Assembly: GCF_003387375.1 (NCBI RefSeq) | Contig: NZ_QUNG01000007.1 | Span: forward strand, 143,409-207,408 | DNA length: 64,000 bases | Reading direction: 5' to 3' | Origin: Marinomonas pollencensis | GTDB lineage: Bacteria > Pseudomonadota > Gammaproteobacteria > Pseudomonadales > Marinomonadaceae | Part shown: piece after piece, positions 20,504 through 28,849 of the stretch | Position numbering within the stretch: position 1 is the first letter of the stretch | Layout of the letters: the number at the start of each line of letters is the position of its first letter | The notes under the pieces: generated by a model | Seen by the model: only the letters and a program-made list of their open reading frames with translations | The model's database searches: none | What the model was told of the DNA's origin: nothing | Program-made: the position numbers and the translations under genes

Positions 20504-20722
20504 GCTAAACTCCTTAATTGTCTTTTTAAAAGGGGAATCGCCCAATTTAATACACTCAGCTAAGTGAGTAAAGGGCAATTGGCTTTAGAAAGAACAAAGG
20601 AAACCTTTCTTTTGGGGTTGTAAACACTAGGTAAGTCCCAATAAACTTGGTCAAGTTGATGAATTTAGCGTGATGCTAGGTTTGATGGCATTGCGAACAG
20701 ACAAGGTGAATGAGGTTTTATA

Positions 20723-21052
20723 ATGAGCAATACAATCGATACGATTAAAGAACAGATAGAAAATAACGACATCCTTCTTTATATGAAGGGTAATCCTCGT
20801 GCGCCGCAATGTGGTTTTTCATCACAAGCAGTGCAAGCATTGATGGGATGTGGCGAACGTTTCGCTTTCGTTAATATCTTGGAAAATCCAGACATCCGTG
20901 CTGAATTACCTAAGTTTGCTAATTGGCCAACCTTTCCACAACTTTGGGTGAAAGGCGAGTTGGTAGGTGGTTGCGACATTATTGTAGAAATGGCTACCAG
21001 CGGTGAGCTGCAAACTTTGATCAAAGAAGCGGTAGGTTCCACTGAAGAGTAA
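20723..21052 (+). CDS. grxD: Monothiol glutaredoxin GrxD (Grx4)
   Basis: Cytoplasmic CGFS-type glutaredoxin that binds and transfers [2Fe-2S] clusters, often with BolA. The active motif CGFS is at Cys30 (RAPQCGFSS); the glutathione-binding segments NWPTFPQLWVKGE and GGCDI follow at about residues 72-95. At 109 residues it is a typical single-domain protein. It stands alone, divergent from argF, with a strong terminator downstream. Confidence 0.96.
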   Translation: MSNTIDTIKEQIENNDILLYMKGNPRAPQCGFSSQAVQALMGCGERFAFVNILENPDIRAELPKFANWPTFPQLWVKGELVGGCDIIVEMATSGELQTLIKEAVGSTEE

Positions 21053-21074
21053 AAAGTAGCGTTAATCGCCTGTT

Positions 21075-21116
21075 AAAAAGCACACATTGATTTCCAATGT
21101 GTGCTTTTTTTATCGG
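21075..21116. terminator. Strong bidirectional terminator after grxD
   Basis: AAAAAGCACACATTG and CAATGTGTGCTTTTT form a perfect 15-bp stem with loop ATTTC, ending in a T-rich run. The A-run on the left side gives a T-run on the minus strand, so it can also stop the convergent VOC gene transcript. Confidence 0.9.
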
Positions 21117-21132
21117 TGTGATGGGCGCCCGT

Positions 21133-21525
21133 TTAGACGATTTCGTAAAGCTCTAGCGGTAATTCATCTGGATCGGCAAAGAAGGTAAATCTTTTACCGG
21201 TAAGCTGGTCGACACGAATCTCTTCAACGGCAATCTGGTGCGCTTTAAGATGCTTAATGCAGGCTTCTAAATCTGTCACTGCAAATGCTAAATGCCTCAG
21301 CCCTTGAGCTTCTGGATGTGAAGGGCGTGCAGGTGGTGTTGGAAAAGAGAAAAGCTCAATCTGTTCATGATCGCTGACTTTTAAATCCAGTTTAAAAGAG
21401 TGGCGCTCTTCTCGATAGGTTTCACGAATAATCTCAAAGCCCAATATCTTATGATAAAAATGTTTTGAGGTTGAGTAGTCAGAGCAAATAATGGCTACAT
21501 GATGAAGGTGCGAAACCTGAAACAT
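21133..21525 (-). CDS. gloA2: VOC/glyoxalase-fold protein, YaeR (GloA2)-like
   Basis: Small metal-binding member of the vicinal oxygen chelate superfamily; the E. coli homologue YaeR has no firmly assigned substrate. The sequence has LHHVAIICSDY (metal-ligand His near residue 8), IELFSFPTPPARPSHPEA, GLRHLAFAVTDLEA and a C-terminal DELPLELYEIV, all aligning with YaeR. 130 residues is full length. It lies 13 bases downstream of a LysR regulator on the same strand, so the two may be cotranscribed. Confidence 0.88.
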   Translation of the reverse strand: MFQVSHLHHVAIICSDYSTSKHFYHKILGFEIIRETYREERHSFKLDLKVSDHEQIELFSFPTPPARPSHPEAQGLRHLAFAVTDLEACIKHLKAHQIAVEEIRVDQLTGKRFTFFADPDELPLELYEIV

Positions 21526-21538
21526 AGTGGGCTCCTTA

Positions 21539-22486
21539 CTAGATTTTCTTCTTTAGTTCATTGGCCAGTTCAATGACTTGTCGGCGAAACCAAATATGGC
21601 TGGCATCATGATGGAGCAATGAGCTCCAGATCATTTTCAGTTCGATTTTGGGTATTTTAAAGGGAGGCTCCATGATGGCTAGGTCTGGATTGTTCCGATT
21701 AATCATCGCGACTTTTCTAGGCAAGGTGGCAATAAGGTCTTGCTCAAGGGCGAGGTGCATTGCAGTATGGTAGCTTCGAGTAAACACACGAATGCTGCGT
21801 GTTTTATTGATGCTTTGCAGCGCTTCATCTACCCAACCCAGTTTTTGTACATCGTTCGGGTCCATGCCGACTCCCACGCCAAAGCCTGTCTTACTCACCC
21901 AAATATGTTGTGATTGTAAGTAGCTTTCTAGATTGAAATGGCTCTTAAGAGGGTTGGCAGAACTCATCATGCAGACAAAATCATCGAGCCATATGCTTTT
22001 TTGGTGAAATGACTGAGGCAACTCTTCGAAGCGGTTGATTGCCATATCAATTTTACCTGCCTCAACATCATGAAAAGTGACATCGCTGGGGGTCATTATA
22101 TCGAGGGTAATGCCAGGGGCCTTTTCTCGCAGTCTGTTTAATAGTCGAGGTATCACTGTTGAGGCCGCGTAGTCACTGGCCATAATGCGAAAAACTCGAG
22201 TGCTGGTGCGTTCGTTAAAGTCGGCTTCTGGTTGCAGCGCTTCTTCTAGCTCCAATAATACTTTTCTGACCACTGGCTGTAGCCGCAATGCCTTCTCAGT
22301 AGGCTTCATTCCTTCACTAGTGCGAACCAGTAATGGGTCGTTGAGTAAGTCTCTGAGCCTTTTCAATCCATTACTCATCGCAGGCTGAGTGATGTTTAAT
22401 TTACTTGCTGAACGGGTAACATTGCATTCTCGTAGCAAGACATCCAAGTAAATAAGTAGATTCAGATCGATTTTGTTTATATTCAT
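21539..22486 (-). CDS. LysR-type transcriptional regulator (NodD/NahR-like branch)
   Basis: DNA-binding regulator, target unknown. The N-terminal winged helix-turn-helix (residues 5-64) has DLNLLIYLDVLLRECNVTRSA as its first segment and TQPAMSNGLKRLRDLL as its recognition helix. The start INKIDLNLL and the LNDPLLVRTSEGMKPTEKA segment are typical of the NodD/NahR/LeuO branch. The effector domain runs from about residue 90 to 310. It sits upstream of the VOC gene on the same strand and is divergent from the GFA-family gene, which is a candidate target by position only. Confidence 0.85.
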   Translation of the reverse strand: MNINKIDLNLLIYLDVLLRECNVTRSASKLNITQPAMSNGLKRLRDLLNDPLLVRTSEGMKPTEKALRLQPVVRKVLLELEEALQPEADFNERTSTRVFRIMASDYAASTVIPRLLNRLREKAPGITLDIMTPSDVTFHDVEAGKIDMAINRFEELPQSFHQKSIWLDDFVCMMSSANPLKSHFNLESYLQSQHIWVSKTGFGVGVGMDPNDVQKLGWVDEALQSINKTRSIRVFTRSYHTAMHLALEQDLIATLPRKVAMINRNNPDLAIMEPPFKIPKIELKMIWSSLLHHDASHIWFRRQVIELANELKKKI

Positions 22487-22613
22487 CTTTTTTATGCTAA
22501 CCAGCTGTTTGATCGCTTTAGTGAATTGATTGTATTGACCTCGCTATAAAGTACAACCAGAGGAAGGCTATTTCGGTGAACTTTCTTTATGGAGAAGAAA
22601 AAGTCTGTGTCTC

Positions 22614-22642
22614 TTGGTCGCTTTGTTGGCTTCTGGCATAAT
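22614..22642 (+). promoter_or_regulatory. Candidate sigma-70 promoter for the GFA-family gene
   Basis: TTGGTC (22614-22619), a 17-base spacer, and CATAAT (22637-22642) with an extended -10 TG (TGG). It lies in the gap between the divergent LysR and GFA genes and would give a leader of about 100 bases. Assigned by eye. Confidence 0.5.
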
Positions 22643-22751
22643 ACGGCCCCTTGATGGGGTTGTGTGTTCGTTGGCTATTTGGCCATTGTGCTTTTTTCTC
22701 TTTCCCTATTCTGGTTTCTGGCCCGCCTGTATGGTTCTTAATGAGGTAACA

Positions 22752-23144
22752 ATGAAGGCTTCCTGCTTATGTGGTTCTGTTGAGTTCAGAATTACATCCC
22801 CTTTTATAAGTGCGAGTATTTGCCATTGTACCCAGTGTCGAAAAACACATGCAGGTACCGGTGCGGCTTACGGCACTTGTTTAAAAGAAGATATTGAGTG
22901 GATCTCGACAAAAAAAAGAGTACGTCGATTTGCTTCTTCTGAGCGTGTGCGAAGAGGGTTTTGTAAGGACTGTGGTAGTCCAATTTATTACTATAATAAG
23001 GACTTCCCTAACCATATTGAGATTTCGTTAGGGGTGTTGGATGAAGAGCCCAATTTGGCTCCCGATCATCATCTGTTTGTCGACAGTAAGCCTGCTTGGT
23101 ATGCAATAGAAGATGATTTGACGCAATACCCAGAACTAAAATAA
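22752..23144 (+). CDS. GFA-family (CENP-V/GFA) zinc protein
   Basis: Member of the glutathione-dependent formaldehyde-activating enzyme family; most such proteins have unproven substrates. The zinc-ligand cysteines are visible: CLCGSV (residues 5-7), CHCTQCRKTHAG (about 24-29), and CKDCGSPIYY near residue 75. The start ATG 22752 follows GAGGTAAC and gives 130 residues; the upstream frame start at 22614 would add a hydrophobic, cysteine-bearing leader and overlaps the likely promoter. It stands between two LysR regulators. Confidence 0.85.
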   Translation: MKASCLCGSVEFRITSPFISASICHCTQCRKTHAGTGAAYGTCLKEDIEWISTKKRVRRFASSERVRRGFCKDCGSPIYYYNKDFPNHIEISLGVLDEEPNLAPDHHLFVDSKPAWYAIEDDLTQYPELK

Positions 23145-23193
23145 ACGTAACCGTACAGCAAGCTGGGCGCCGCTGTGCTTATGGTGTTGTCTA

Positions 23194-24072
23194 TTATAGT
23201 GAGGGCAGGGCATAACACTGATCAAAAAAGCCTTGGGCATTTTTGGTGAGAGTGGTGTTTTTAGGTGTCACAATTAATAGGTTACGAGTCAGTTCAAGGG
23301 GCGTTTCATAGAGCCTGATTAATCCTGAACTCAACTCTTGAGAGAGGGCCATGCGTGATAAGCAGCCAAGCCCCATTTTATGAATCACAGCTTGTTTAAC
23401 GGCTTCCATATGGGCCAAGGAAAGTACCACATTGAGTTGAGTGATGTTTTTCCCCATCGCCTGCTCAAGTATGTTTCTGGTGCCAGACCCGACTTCACGC
23501 ATTACCCAGTCCGCATTTTGTAGATCATCCCAAGATAAACTCTCAGCTCGATTTTCTTGAGTAGAGCCAAAGACAACCAGCTCGTCTTTCAACCATACTT
23601 TCGTCATTAACTCAGCATGTTGGCAATAACCCTCAATGAAACCCACTTCTGCTTTCCCTGTTAGCAGCTGCTGAATAACGTGTTGGGTATTTCCAATATC
23701 AAGATTAAAGCGGATATTGGGGTGCTTTTGTTTAAAGATCGACATCTGCTCCGGCAGCAAATAGTTTCCCACACTGACGCTGGCGGCAATGTGCAGTGAT
23801 CCACTTAGCTCATCATCACTGCCCATGCTTTCAATTTGCTCGATCTGGCTGAGCACAGCACGCGCTTGAGGCAATAAATGTCGAGCTTGTGGAGTGATTT
23901 GCAAGCGTTTGCCGTGCCGGCGAAACAGTGGTTGGCCTAACAAAGCTTCTAGTTCTCGCAATGCCTGACTGGCAGCGGGCTGGCTAATGGCCACCATATC
24001 CGCTGCCGCAGTGACCGAGCCTGTGTGCACTACGGCTTCAAATATTTGTAATTGTCTTAAGGTGATTCTCAT
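23194..24072 (-). CDS. LysR-type transcriptional regulator, YeiE/CysB-like effector domain
   Basis: DNA-binding regulator with target unknown. The helix-turn-helix is at residues 1-58 (MRITLRQLQIFEAVVHTGSV, then SQPAASQALRELEALL). The effector domain has LHIAASVSVGNYLLP and GEVGF-like KAEVGFIEG with RDVGSGT-like REVGSGTRNILE, typical of the YeiE/CbbR-type branch. I used ATG 24072; a TTG at 24102 would add ten residues without clear support. It lies 41 bases downstream of ldhA on the same strand and could be in one operon with it. Confidence 0.85.
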   Translation of the reverse strand: MRITLRQLQIFEAVVHTGSVTAAADMVAISQPAASQALRELEALLGQPLFRRHGKRLQITPQARHLLPQARAVLSQIEQIESMGSDDELSGSLHIAASVSVGNYLLPEQMSIFKQKHPNIRFNLDIGNTQHVIQQLLTGKAEVGFIEGYCQHAELMTKVWLKDELVVFGSTQENRAESLSWDDLQNADWVMREVGSGTRNILEQAMGKNITQLNVVLSLAHMEAVKQAVIHKMGLGCLSRMALSQELSSGLIRLYETPLELTRNLLIVTPKNTTLTKNAQGFFDQCYALPSL

Positions 24073-24113
24073 GCACTTATTGTATCCGCATTTGGAATTC
24101 AATGAGTAGCCAT

Positions 24114-25112
24114 TTAAGGATTTAATAGTCGTGGACTTGGCTTATCTTCCTCAAAATGGGTTAAATTTTCTAAAGTGGTCGCCGCAATGTGATCCAGCGC
24201 TTCTTGAGTAAAGTAACCTTGATGCCCCGTGACGACGACATTAGGGAAAGTAAGCATGAGTTGAAAAACACTGTCGTGGATGATGTTGGAAGACATGTCC
24301 TCGAAAAAAATAGCGTTTTCTTGCTCATAAACGTCCAACCCCAAATAACCGATCTTGCCACTATATAAGGCGTCGATCGCCTGTTGCGCGTTGACTAATG
24401 CGCCACGGCTGGTATTGATAATCATCACACCATCTTTCATTTTAGCTAGGCTCTGGCTATTTATAAGATGATGGGTAGAAGCGTTAAGTGGGCAGTGTAA
24501 GCTAATAATGTCGCTTTCAGCGTATAAGGTTTCAAGGTCGGTGTATTCGCATCCTTGGCTAATAAGCGCGTCATTCGGGGCGATGTCATAGCAAAGGACA
24601 CGACAGCCAAAGCCTCTCATGATCGAACAAAAGGCTTGGCCTATGCGGCCGGTGCCAATACAGCCAATGGTGCGGCTTTGTAAGTTAAAGCCTAATAGCC
24701 CTTCCAGAGCGAAATTTCCCTCTTTCACTCTGTGATAGGCGCGATGAGTCTTTCTATTAAGTGTCATAATGAGGGCAACGGCATGTTCAGCAACGGATGT
24801 GGGGCTGTAATCCGGTACATGATAAACCTTAATGTTGGCCGCTTTTGCTGCATATAGGTCAACGTTATTGAATCCAGCACAGCGTAATGCAATCGCTCTG
24901 ACACCATGGCGTGCAAGATACTCTATGACGTGCCTGTCTATATTGTCATTGACAAAGCAGGCTATCGCATCAAAACCATTTGCAAGACTCATGGTTTCAG
25001 GGCTAAGACGGCTTTCAAAATAAGTTAAGGCAAGTGACGGGGTGTGAACTGCCGCCTCAGAAAGGGTTCTTTGATCGTAGGGTTTGCATGAGAACACAGC
25101 CACTTTCATCAT
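24114..25112 (-). CDS. ldhA: Fermentative D-lactate dehydrogenase LdhA
   Basis: NADH-dependent reduction of pyruvate to D-lactate in the cytoplasm. It belongs to the D-2-hydroxyacid dehydrogenase family: substrate-site ALRCAGFNNVDL (about 77-88), AEHAVALIMTLNRK, the Rossmann motif GCIGTGRIGQAF (about 148-160), catalytic Arg in NTSRGALV, Glu in DVYEQE, and catalytic His in TGHQGY. These track E. coli LdhA closely. GGAG lies 6 bases before ATG 25112; the next codon is also ATG. Length 332. It is divergent from csp. Confidence 0.92.
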   Translation of the reverse strand: MMKVAVFSCKPYDQRTLSEAAVHTPSLALTYFESRLSPETMSLANGFDAIACFVNDNIDRHVIEYLARHGVRAIALRCAGFNNVDLYAAKAANIKVYHVPDYSPTSVAEHAVALIMTLNRKTHRAYHRVKEGNFALEGLLGFNLQSRTIGCIGTGRIGQAFCSIMRGFGCRVLCYDIAPNDALISQGCEYTDLETLYAESDIISLHCPLNASTHHLINSQSLAKMKDGVMIINTSRGALVNAQQAIDALYSGKIGYLGLDVYEQENAIFFEDMSSNIIHDSVFQLMLTFPNVVVTGHQGYFTQEALDHIAATTLENLTHFEEDKPSPRLLNP

Positions 25113-25461
25113 ATTCTGCTCCAAAAGAGTATTTGACCAGGTTAAAAAGAATACTATGAGCCTAGATAAAAAAACTATTTTGCTAGAGCTTTTTGTATAG
25201 AGTGTTGATTTGACTCAATATAAATTTTCTTCCTGTCTTTATTGATGAATTTTTATGAAAACTTGATTGACCCGATGCTAAGAAGCAGTCTACAATCAAT
25301 TTCGTTTAAAAGAGTTGGCAATATTTATGTCCAGAGTTGCGAATACTACGTCAAGTATGTTCGGTCCTGTTAAGTCATAAGTAATACCGAGTTTTTTTAG
25401 CACAACAACGCATGATGATGACATCTGCGTGTAAATTAACTTACCTACAGGAAAAACAGAC
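25113..25461. other. Gene-free stretch: ldhA upstream region and csp leader
   Basis: 349 bases between divergent ldhA and the first cold-shock gene. The left part must hold the ldhA promoter, which I cannot place. The right part (from about 25303) is the probable long untranslated leader of csp. No other gene is evident; a minus-strand frame across the csp start is a shadow. Confidence 0.6.
25267..25296 (+). promoter_or_regulatory. Candidate promoter of the first csp gene
   Basis: TTGACC (25267-25272), 18-base spacer, TACAAT (25291-25296). Transcription would start near 25303, giving a leader of about 160 bases, the same order as the regulatory leader of E. coli cspA. Confidence 0.55.
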
Positions 25462-25671
25462 ATGTCTGACGTAGTAACTGGTACAGTAAAGTTCTTCAAC
25501 GAAACTAAAGGTTTCGGTTTCATCACTCAGGATTCAGGTCCTGATGTTTTTGTTCACTTCTCTGCAATCAACACTTCTGGTTTCAAAACTTTGGCTGAAG
25601 GCCAAAAAGTTGAATTCCAAGTAGCTCAAGGCAAAAAAGGCCCTGAAGCTCAAAACGTTACTCCTTTATAA
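25462..25671 (+). CDS. Cold-shock domain protein (CspA family), copy 1
   Basis: Single cold-shock-domain RNA/DNA chaperone (69 residues). RNP1 is KGFGFITQ (about residues 15-22) and RNP2 is VFVHFSAI (about 29-36); the N-terminal [14 protein letters not shown] is diagnostic. ACAGGAAAA precedes the ATG. The long leader suggests post-transcriptional control as in cspA, but the sequence does not prove cold induction. A second copy lies at 29619. Which E. coli Csp it matches cannot be decided by eye. Confidence 0.95.
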   Translation: MSDVVTGTVKFFNETKGFGFITQDSGPDVFVHFSAINTSGFKTLAEGQKVEFQVAQGKKGPEAQNVTPL

Positions 25672-25680
25672 GGAAACGTT

Positions 25681-25737
25681 GCTGAGACTATCTCAGCAGT
25701 GCGAATGCTAAAAAGCGACTTTTAAGTCGCTTTTTTT
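25681..25737 (+). terminator. Tandem hairpins and terminator after csp copy 1
   Basis: A first hairpin, GCTGAGA / TCTCAGC with a 3-base loop (25681-25697), is followed by a second, AAAAGCGACTT / AAGTCGC with a run of seven T. The second is a standard intrinsic terminator; the first may protect the mRNA 3' end. Confidence 0.85.
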
Positions 25738-25847
25738 GTTTTTATACAAAGTGAGAAATCATAACGCGTCTGTTGAGTAGTAATGTGTCGCTCGTGTTTC
25801 ACCAGGCGCCCAGCAGAGTGAGTAAGAAAAAACGGAGGATGATCAGG

Positions 25848-26399
25848 ATGGCAGCCAAATCATTGCAAGAGCAGCTTCTAGGAGCTGGCCTTGTAGATAA
25901 AAAGAAAGTTAAAAAGCTGAAGGCAGAAAAGCTTCAGCATAAGCAAAAAGTAAAAAAGGGCAAAGCGGTTGCAGAAGATGACGCCGCCCGTCAAGCTGAG
26001 CTGAAAGCGCAGCGGGAAGAAAAAGCGGCAAAAGATCGTCAGCTCAACTTAGAGAAACAAAAAGAGCTTGAGTTGAAAGCAGTGCAAGGTCAGATTCGTC
26101 AGATGATTATTCAGAATCGAGTGCGCAAACAAGATGGCGATATCGCTTACCATTTTACCGACGAGAAAAAAGTTAAGCAGCTTTATGTGAGTTCAGACAT
26201 GCATGAAGACTTAACCAAAGGTCGTTTGGCGATCGCTAAACTAGAAATGGCTTACGAGCTGATACCTGAGCCGGTTGCGCTAAAGATTATTGAAAGGGAC
26301 GAGAGTTTTATTTTAGTCTGCAATAGTCGAACGGAAAGAGTGGAGGATGAAGACGATCCTTACGCGGACTTCCAGATCCCTGATGACCTTATGTGGTAA
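25848..26399 (+). CDS. yaiL: DUF2058 (YaiL-like) nucleoprotein/polynucleotide-associated protein
   Basis: Conserved protein of the DUF2058/YaiL family, function unproven. The N-terminal half (residues 1-85) is a highly charged Lys/Ala/Glu-rich coiled-coil helix (KSLQEQLLGAGLVDKKKVKK); the C-terminal half is a small globular domain with AYHFTDEKKVKQLYV and YELIPEPVALKI. The ATG at 25848 has GGAGG nine bases upstream; a nearer ATG at 25839 directly abuts the same GGAGG and is less suitable. The length is 183 residues. It stands alone between csp and the porin. Confidence 0.88.
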   Translation: MAAKSLQEQLLGAGLVDKKKVKKLKAEKLQHKQKVKKGKAVAEDDAARQAELKAQREEKAAKDRQLNLEKQKELELKAVQGQIRQMIIQNRVRKQDGDIAYHFTDEKKVKQLYVSSDMHEDLTKGRLAIAKLEMAYELIPEPVALKIIERDESFILVCNSRTERVEDEDDPYADFQIPDDLMW

Positions 26400-26816
26400 G
26401 CAGTAGTTCCCCCCGCTAGGCGCTGTTGGTGACAAAATACCGTGGCGTCTATCATTTAGATAATGTTTTTCATGGCCTTTTTTCTTTACCTGCCTTTGTT
26501 CTACACAAGGCGAGCTTGGTCATACTACTTTCTTATTATTTGCTAATTTTGAGTCGGTTGACTAAGACGACTCCCTATTATTGTGCAAAAAATAACGATT
26601 AATAGCCGATTTTTATGTCAGTCGTATTAAATCAAGAAAAAAGTTTTGTTTTTTTGTTTAATGTGCATATAATGTTCATGAAGTAGGGATAAATTATGCA
26701 AGTGATTGCCTTCTTGTTGCCTATTTCGTGAGAATGTTTAGATTGTTTGATTGTTGCTTGCACATATCAAGCGCTCATAAAAAGAACGCAATACATCATC
26801 TATAAGGGAAACGAGA
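26400..26816 (+). other. Gene-free stretch upstream of the porin
   Basis: 417 bases, AT-rich in its second half. I see a candidate promoter near 26646-26673 and a leader of roughly 135 bases before the porin ATG, and no supported ORF. Abundant porin genes usually carry long control regions for regulators and small RNAs; no specific site could be assigned by eye. Confidence 0.5.
26646..26673 (+). promoter_or_regulatory. Candidate porin promoter
   Basis: TTGTTT (26646-26651), 16-base spacer, perfect TATAAT (26668-26673), within a T-rich tract that could act as an UP-like region. Confidence 0.5.
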
Positions 26817-27797
26817 ATGAAAAAATCAATTGTCGCTCTTGCAGTATCTAGCGCTGCTCTTGCCTCTGTCTCTGCTTATGCTGCAGAAGACACGTCTTTA
26901 GACTTCTACGGTAACATTCAATACGCCTATGCTAACTCTGAAGCGAATGGTGCAGGTTCTGAATTTGTAGATAACGGCTCTACTGTTGGTGTTAAAGGTG
27001 ACTCAAAAGTTACTGATGACCTAACTGCTTTTTTCAAATACGAACTAGAATTTAAAGCTGATAATCAGGCAGATCGTGATAATGAGTATAGCGGATCAAA
27101 ACTTGATCAGGCTTTCGTTGGTTTGAAAGGTAATTTTGGTTCAGTAACTGTTGGTACCCACGATACTATCTATAACAACGCCATCCAAGATGCGGTAGAT
27201 CAGTTTGAGTATTTTGGTATTGATAGTGCTAAAGGCTCTTCTCAAGGTGATACTATCACTTACTTCTCACCTTCCATGAGTGGTTTTGAAGTGCAACTAG
27301 CTGTTCAGACTAAAGGCAGTGCAATTGATGGTGAGGACAATGATGGATCGTATAGCGGTAATGCGCCAATGGCTGTATTGAAATACTCCAACGATCTAGT
27401 GTCTGTTGCTTTGGGTTACGATTCTCGTGAAAATACTGTTGCATCAGATGCAGATGCAAGCACAGGTCTTGCAGTAACAGTGACACCTATGGATAACTTG
27501 TCTATCACTGCAAAATACGAGACAACAGAAGATTATGCTGATTACATTGGTCTAGCGGCTCGTTACGGCTATGGAATGGGTGATGTATACGGTTCATACA
27601 CAAATGTAGATATGGACGACTCTGATCTAAATGATTATAACCAATATGCAGTGGGTGTTACTTACAGCATCAACTCTAGTATGTACGTTTACGCAGAAGT
27701 AGGTACTTTCGGTCGCGATGGTGCTCCTGATGATGGTGAACCAACTAGTGACGAAGATTACAGCGCACAAGTTGTTGGTGTAACTTACATCTTCTAA
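26817..27797 (+). CDS. Gram-negative general porin
   Basis: Outer-membrane trimeric diffusion porin. It has a classic signal peptide (residues 1-22, MKKSIVALAVSS then AYA|AED), a first strand LDFYGNIQYAYAN, GLKGNFGSVTVGTHDTIY near the constriction loop, alternating amphipathic strands rich in Tyr and Gly, and a C-terminal strand ending VVGVTYIF with the terminal Phe that BamA recognises. At 326 residues it fits the 16-strand porin class. It is acidic, as is common in marine porins. A terminator hairpin follows at once. Confidence 0.93.
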   Translation: MKKSIVALAVSSAALASVSAYAAEDTSLDFYGNIQYAYANSEANGAGSEFVDNGSTVGVKGDSKVTDDLTAFFKYELEFKADNQADRDNEYSGSKLDQAFVGLKGNFGSVTVGTHDTIYNNAIQDAVDQFEYFGIDSAKGSSQGDTITYFSPSMSGFEVQLAVQTKGSAIDGEDNDGSYSGNAPMAVLKYSNDLVSVALGYDSRENTVASDADASTGLAVTVTPMDNLSITAKYETTEDYADYIGLAARYGYGMGDVYGSYTNVDMDDSDLNDYNQYAVGVTYSINSSMYVYAEVGTFGRDGAPDDGEPTSDEDYSAQVVGVTYIF

Positions 27798-27835
27798 GAT
27801 CTATTCTACCTAGTTAGGTGATGTGATATCTTATT

Positions 27836-27861
27836 AATAAGGCTCCTTAGGGAGCCTTATT
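27836..27861 (+). terminator. Porin terminator
   Basis: AATAAGGCTCC and GGAGCCTTATT form a perfect 11-bp stem with loop TTAG; the 3' side is TTATTTG. Confidence 0.85.
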
Positions 27862-28141
27862 TGTCGCTAAGCGATAGATGATTTCATAAAGGCATTAGTC
27901 TTTACTTGTGCTTTTATTTTTTATGCTTTTATTTTTTATGGAATGTTTTTTTTCTTGAGTGTCTTTACTTCGCTTTAATTTCTTCTGGGCTAGCCAGCCT
28001 TTACTTTTATTTATTGCCTTTCTTGTTTTAATACTGACTATTTTTCAAAACACCTGTCATTACTGATAATGTGCTTTACTAATCTGCTTGCTATTCATAT
28101 TCTCATAAAGGTATTTACTCGTTAACAGTATGAGGAATGAA
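27862..28141 (+). other. AT-rich gene-free stretch after the porin
   Basis: About 280 very T-rich bases with no convincing ORF. It contains an exact tandem duplication of a 15-base unit, TGCTTTTATTTTTTA, at 27909-27938. It must also contain the promoter of the FAH-family gene, which I cannot place. Confidence 0.5.
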
Positions 28142-28849
28142 ATGAAGTATATTGTCGAAAAGCAGCCATCTGTATCCTTGCCAATCAATGATAGTGATGA
28201 GTTTTTCCCTGTTGGTCGGGTGTATTGCGTGGGGCGTAATTACGCTGCCCATTCACGTGAAATGGGCGATGATCCTGATCGAGATCCTCCTTTCTTCTTT
28301 TGTAAAGATGCGTCGTGTGTCGTTCCTGTCTCCTATGAAGCGGCAAATAGCATCCGTTATCCTATGTCGACCAGTCAGTTTGAATATGAGGCTGAGCTAG
28401 TAGTGGCGATAGGTAAAGGCGGTGCTTATTTGTCACTTGAGCAAGCGAAAGCGTCTGTGCTTGGCTATGCGGTTGGCTTAGATATGACACGTCGAGACTT
28501 ACAGGGACAAGCAAAGAAAAAAGGTCGTCCTTGGGAGGTGGGGAAATCCTTTGGCCAGTCAGCGCCAATAGGCCCGATAGAGCTCTACTCGACTGATTTA
28601 GCTAATAATATTGCTTCCAGCGACATTTCTCTTTTAGTCAATGGGGAGGTAAAGCAAAGCAGTAATATTGCAAATCTAACCTGGTCAATCGAAGAGGTGA
28701 TCGTTAAGCTGTCTGAAGTGTTTGAGCTGCGCCCTGGGGATCTTATTATGACGGGTACTCCTGAGAATGTTGGGCCTGTGGTAGTGGGTGACAAGATGCT
28801 GGTGAGTATTCCGGCGCTAGGTGAGCTCGCTGTTTCGGTTACTGATTAA
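28142..28849 (+). CDS. Fumarylacetoacetate hydrolase (FAH)-family protein
   Basis: Metal-dependent hydrolase of the FAH superfamily; relatives cleave acylpyruvates such as fumarylpyruvate, or act as oxaloacetate tautomerase or decarboxylase. The substrate here is not known. Motifs include VYCVGRNYAAHSREMG (about residues 24-39), the metal-ligand acidic region FEYEAELVVAIGKGG, GLDMTRRDLQ, KSFGQSAPIGP and GDLIMTGTPENVGPV. I used ATG 28142 with GAGGA upstream; the ATG at 28130 overlaps that site. Length 235. Its 3' end overlaps the convergent DTW gene by 11 bases. Confidence 0.88.
   Translation: MKYIVEKQPSVSLPINDSDEFFPVGRVYCVGRNYAAHSREMGDDPDRDPPFFFCKDASCVVPVSYEAANSIRYPMSTSQFEYEAELVVAIGKGGAYLSLEQAKASVLGYAVGLDMTRRDLQGQAKKKGRPWEVGKSFGQSAPIGPIELYSTDLANNIASSDISLLVNGEVKQSSNIANLTWSIEEVIVKLSEVFELRPGDLIMTGTPENVGPVVVGDKMLVSIPALGELAVSVTD

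Noticed and set aside
22594..22751. N-terminal extension of the GFA gene or a short leader peptide
   Set aside because: The extension crosses a good promoter and adds a hydrophobic unconserved leader; the ATG at 22752 has a better ribosome site and family length.
25296..25526. A 76-residue minus-strand frame over the csp leader and start
   Set aside because: It overlaps the csp promoter, leader and first codons and has no recognisable product.
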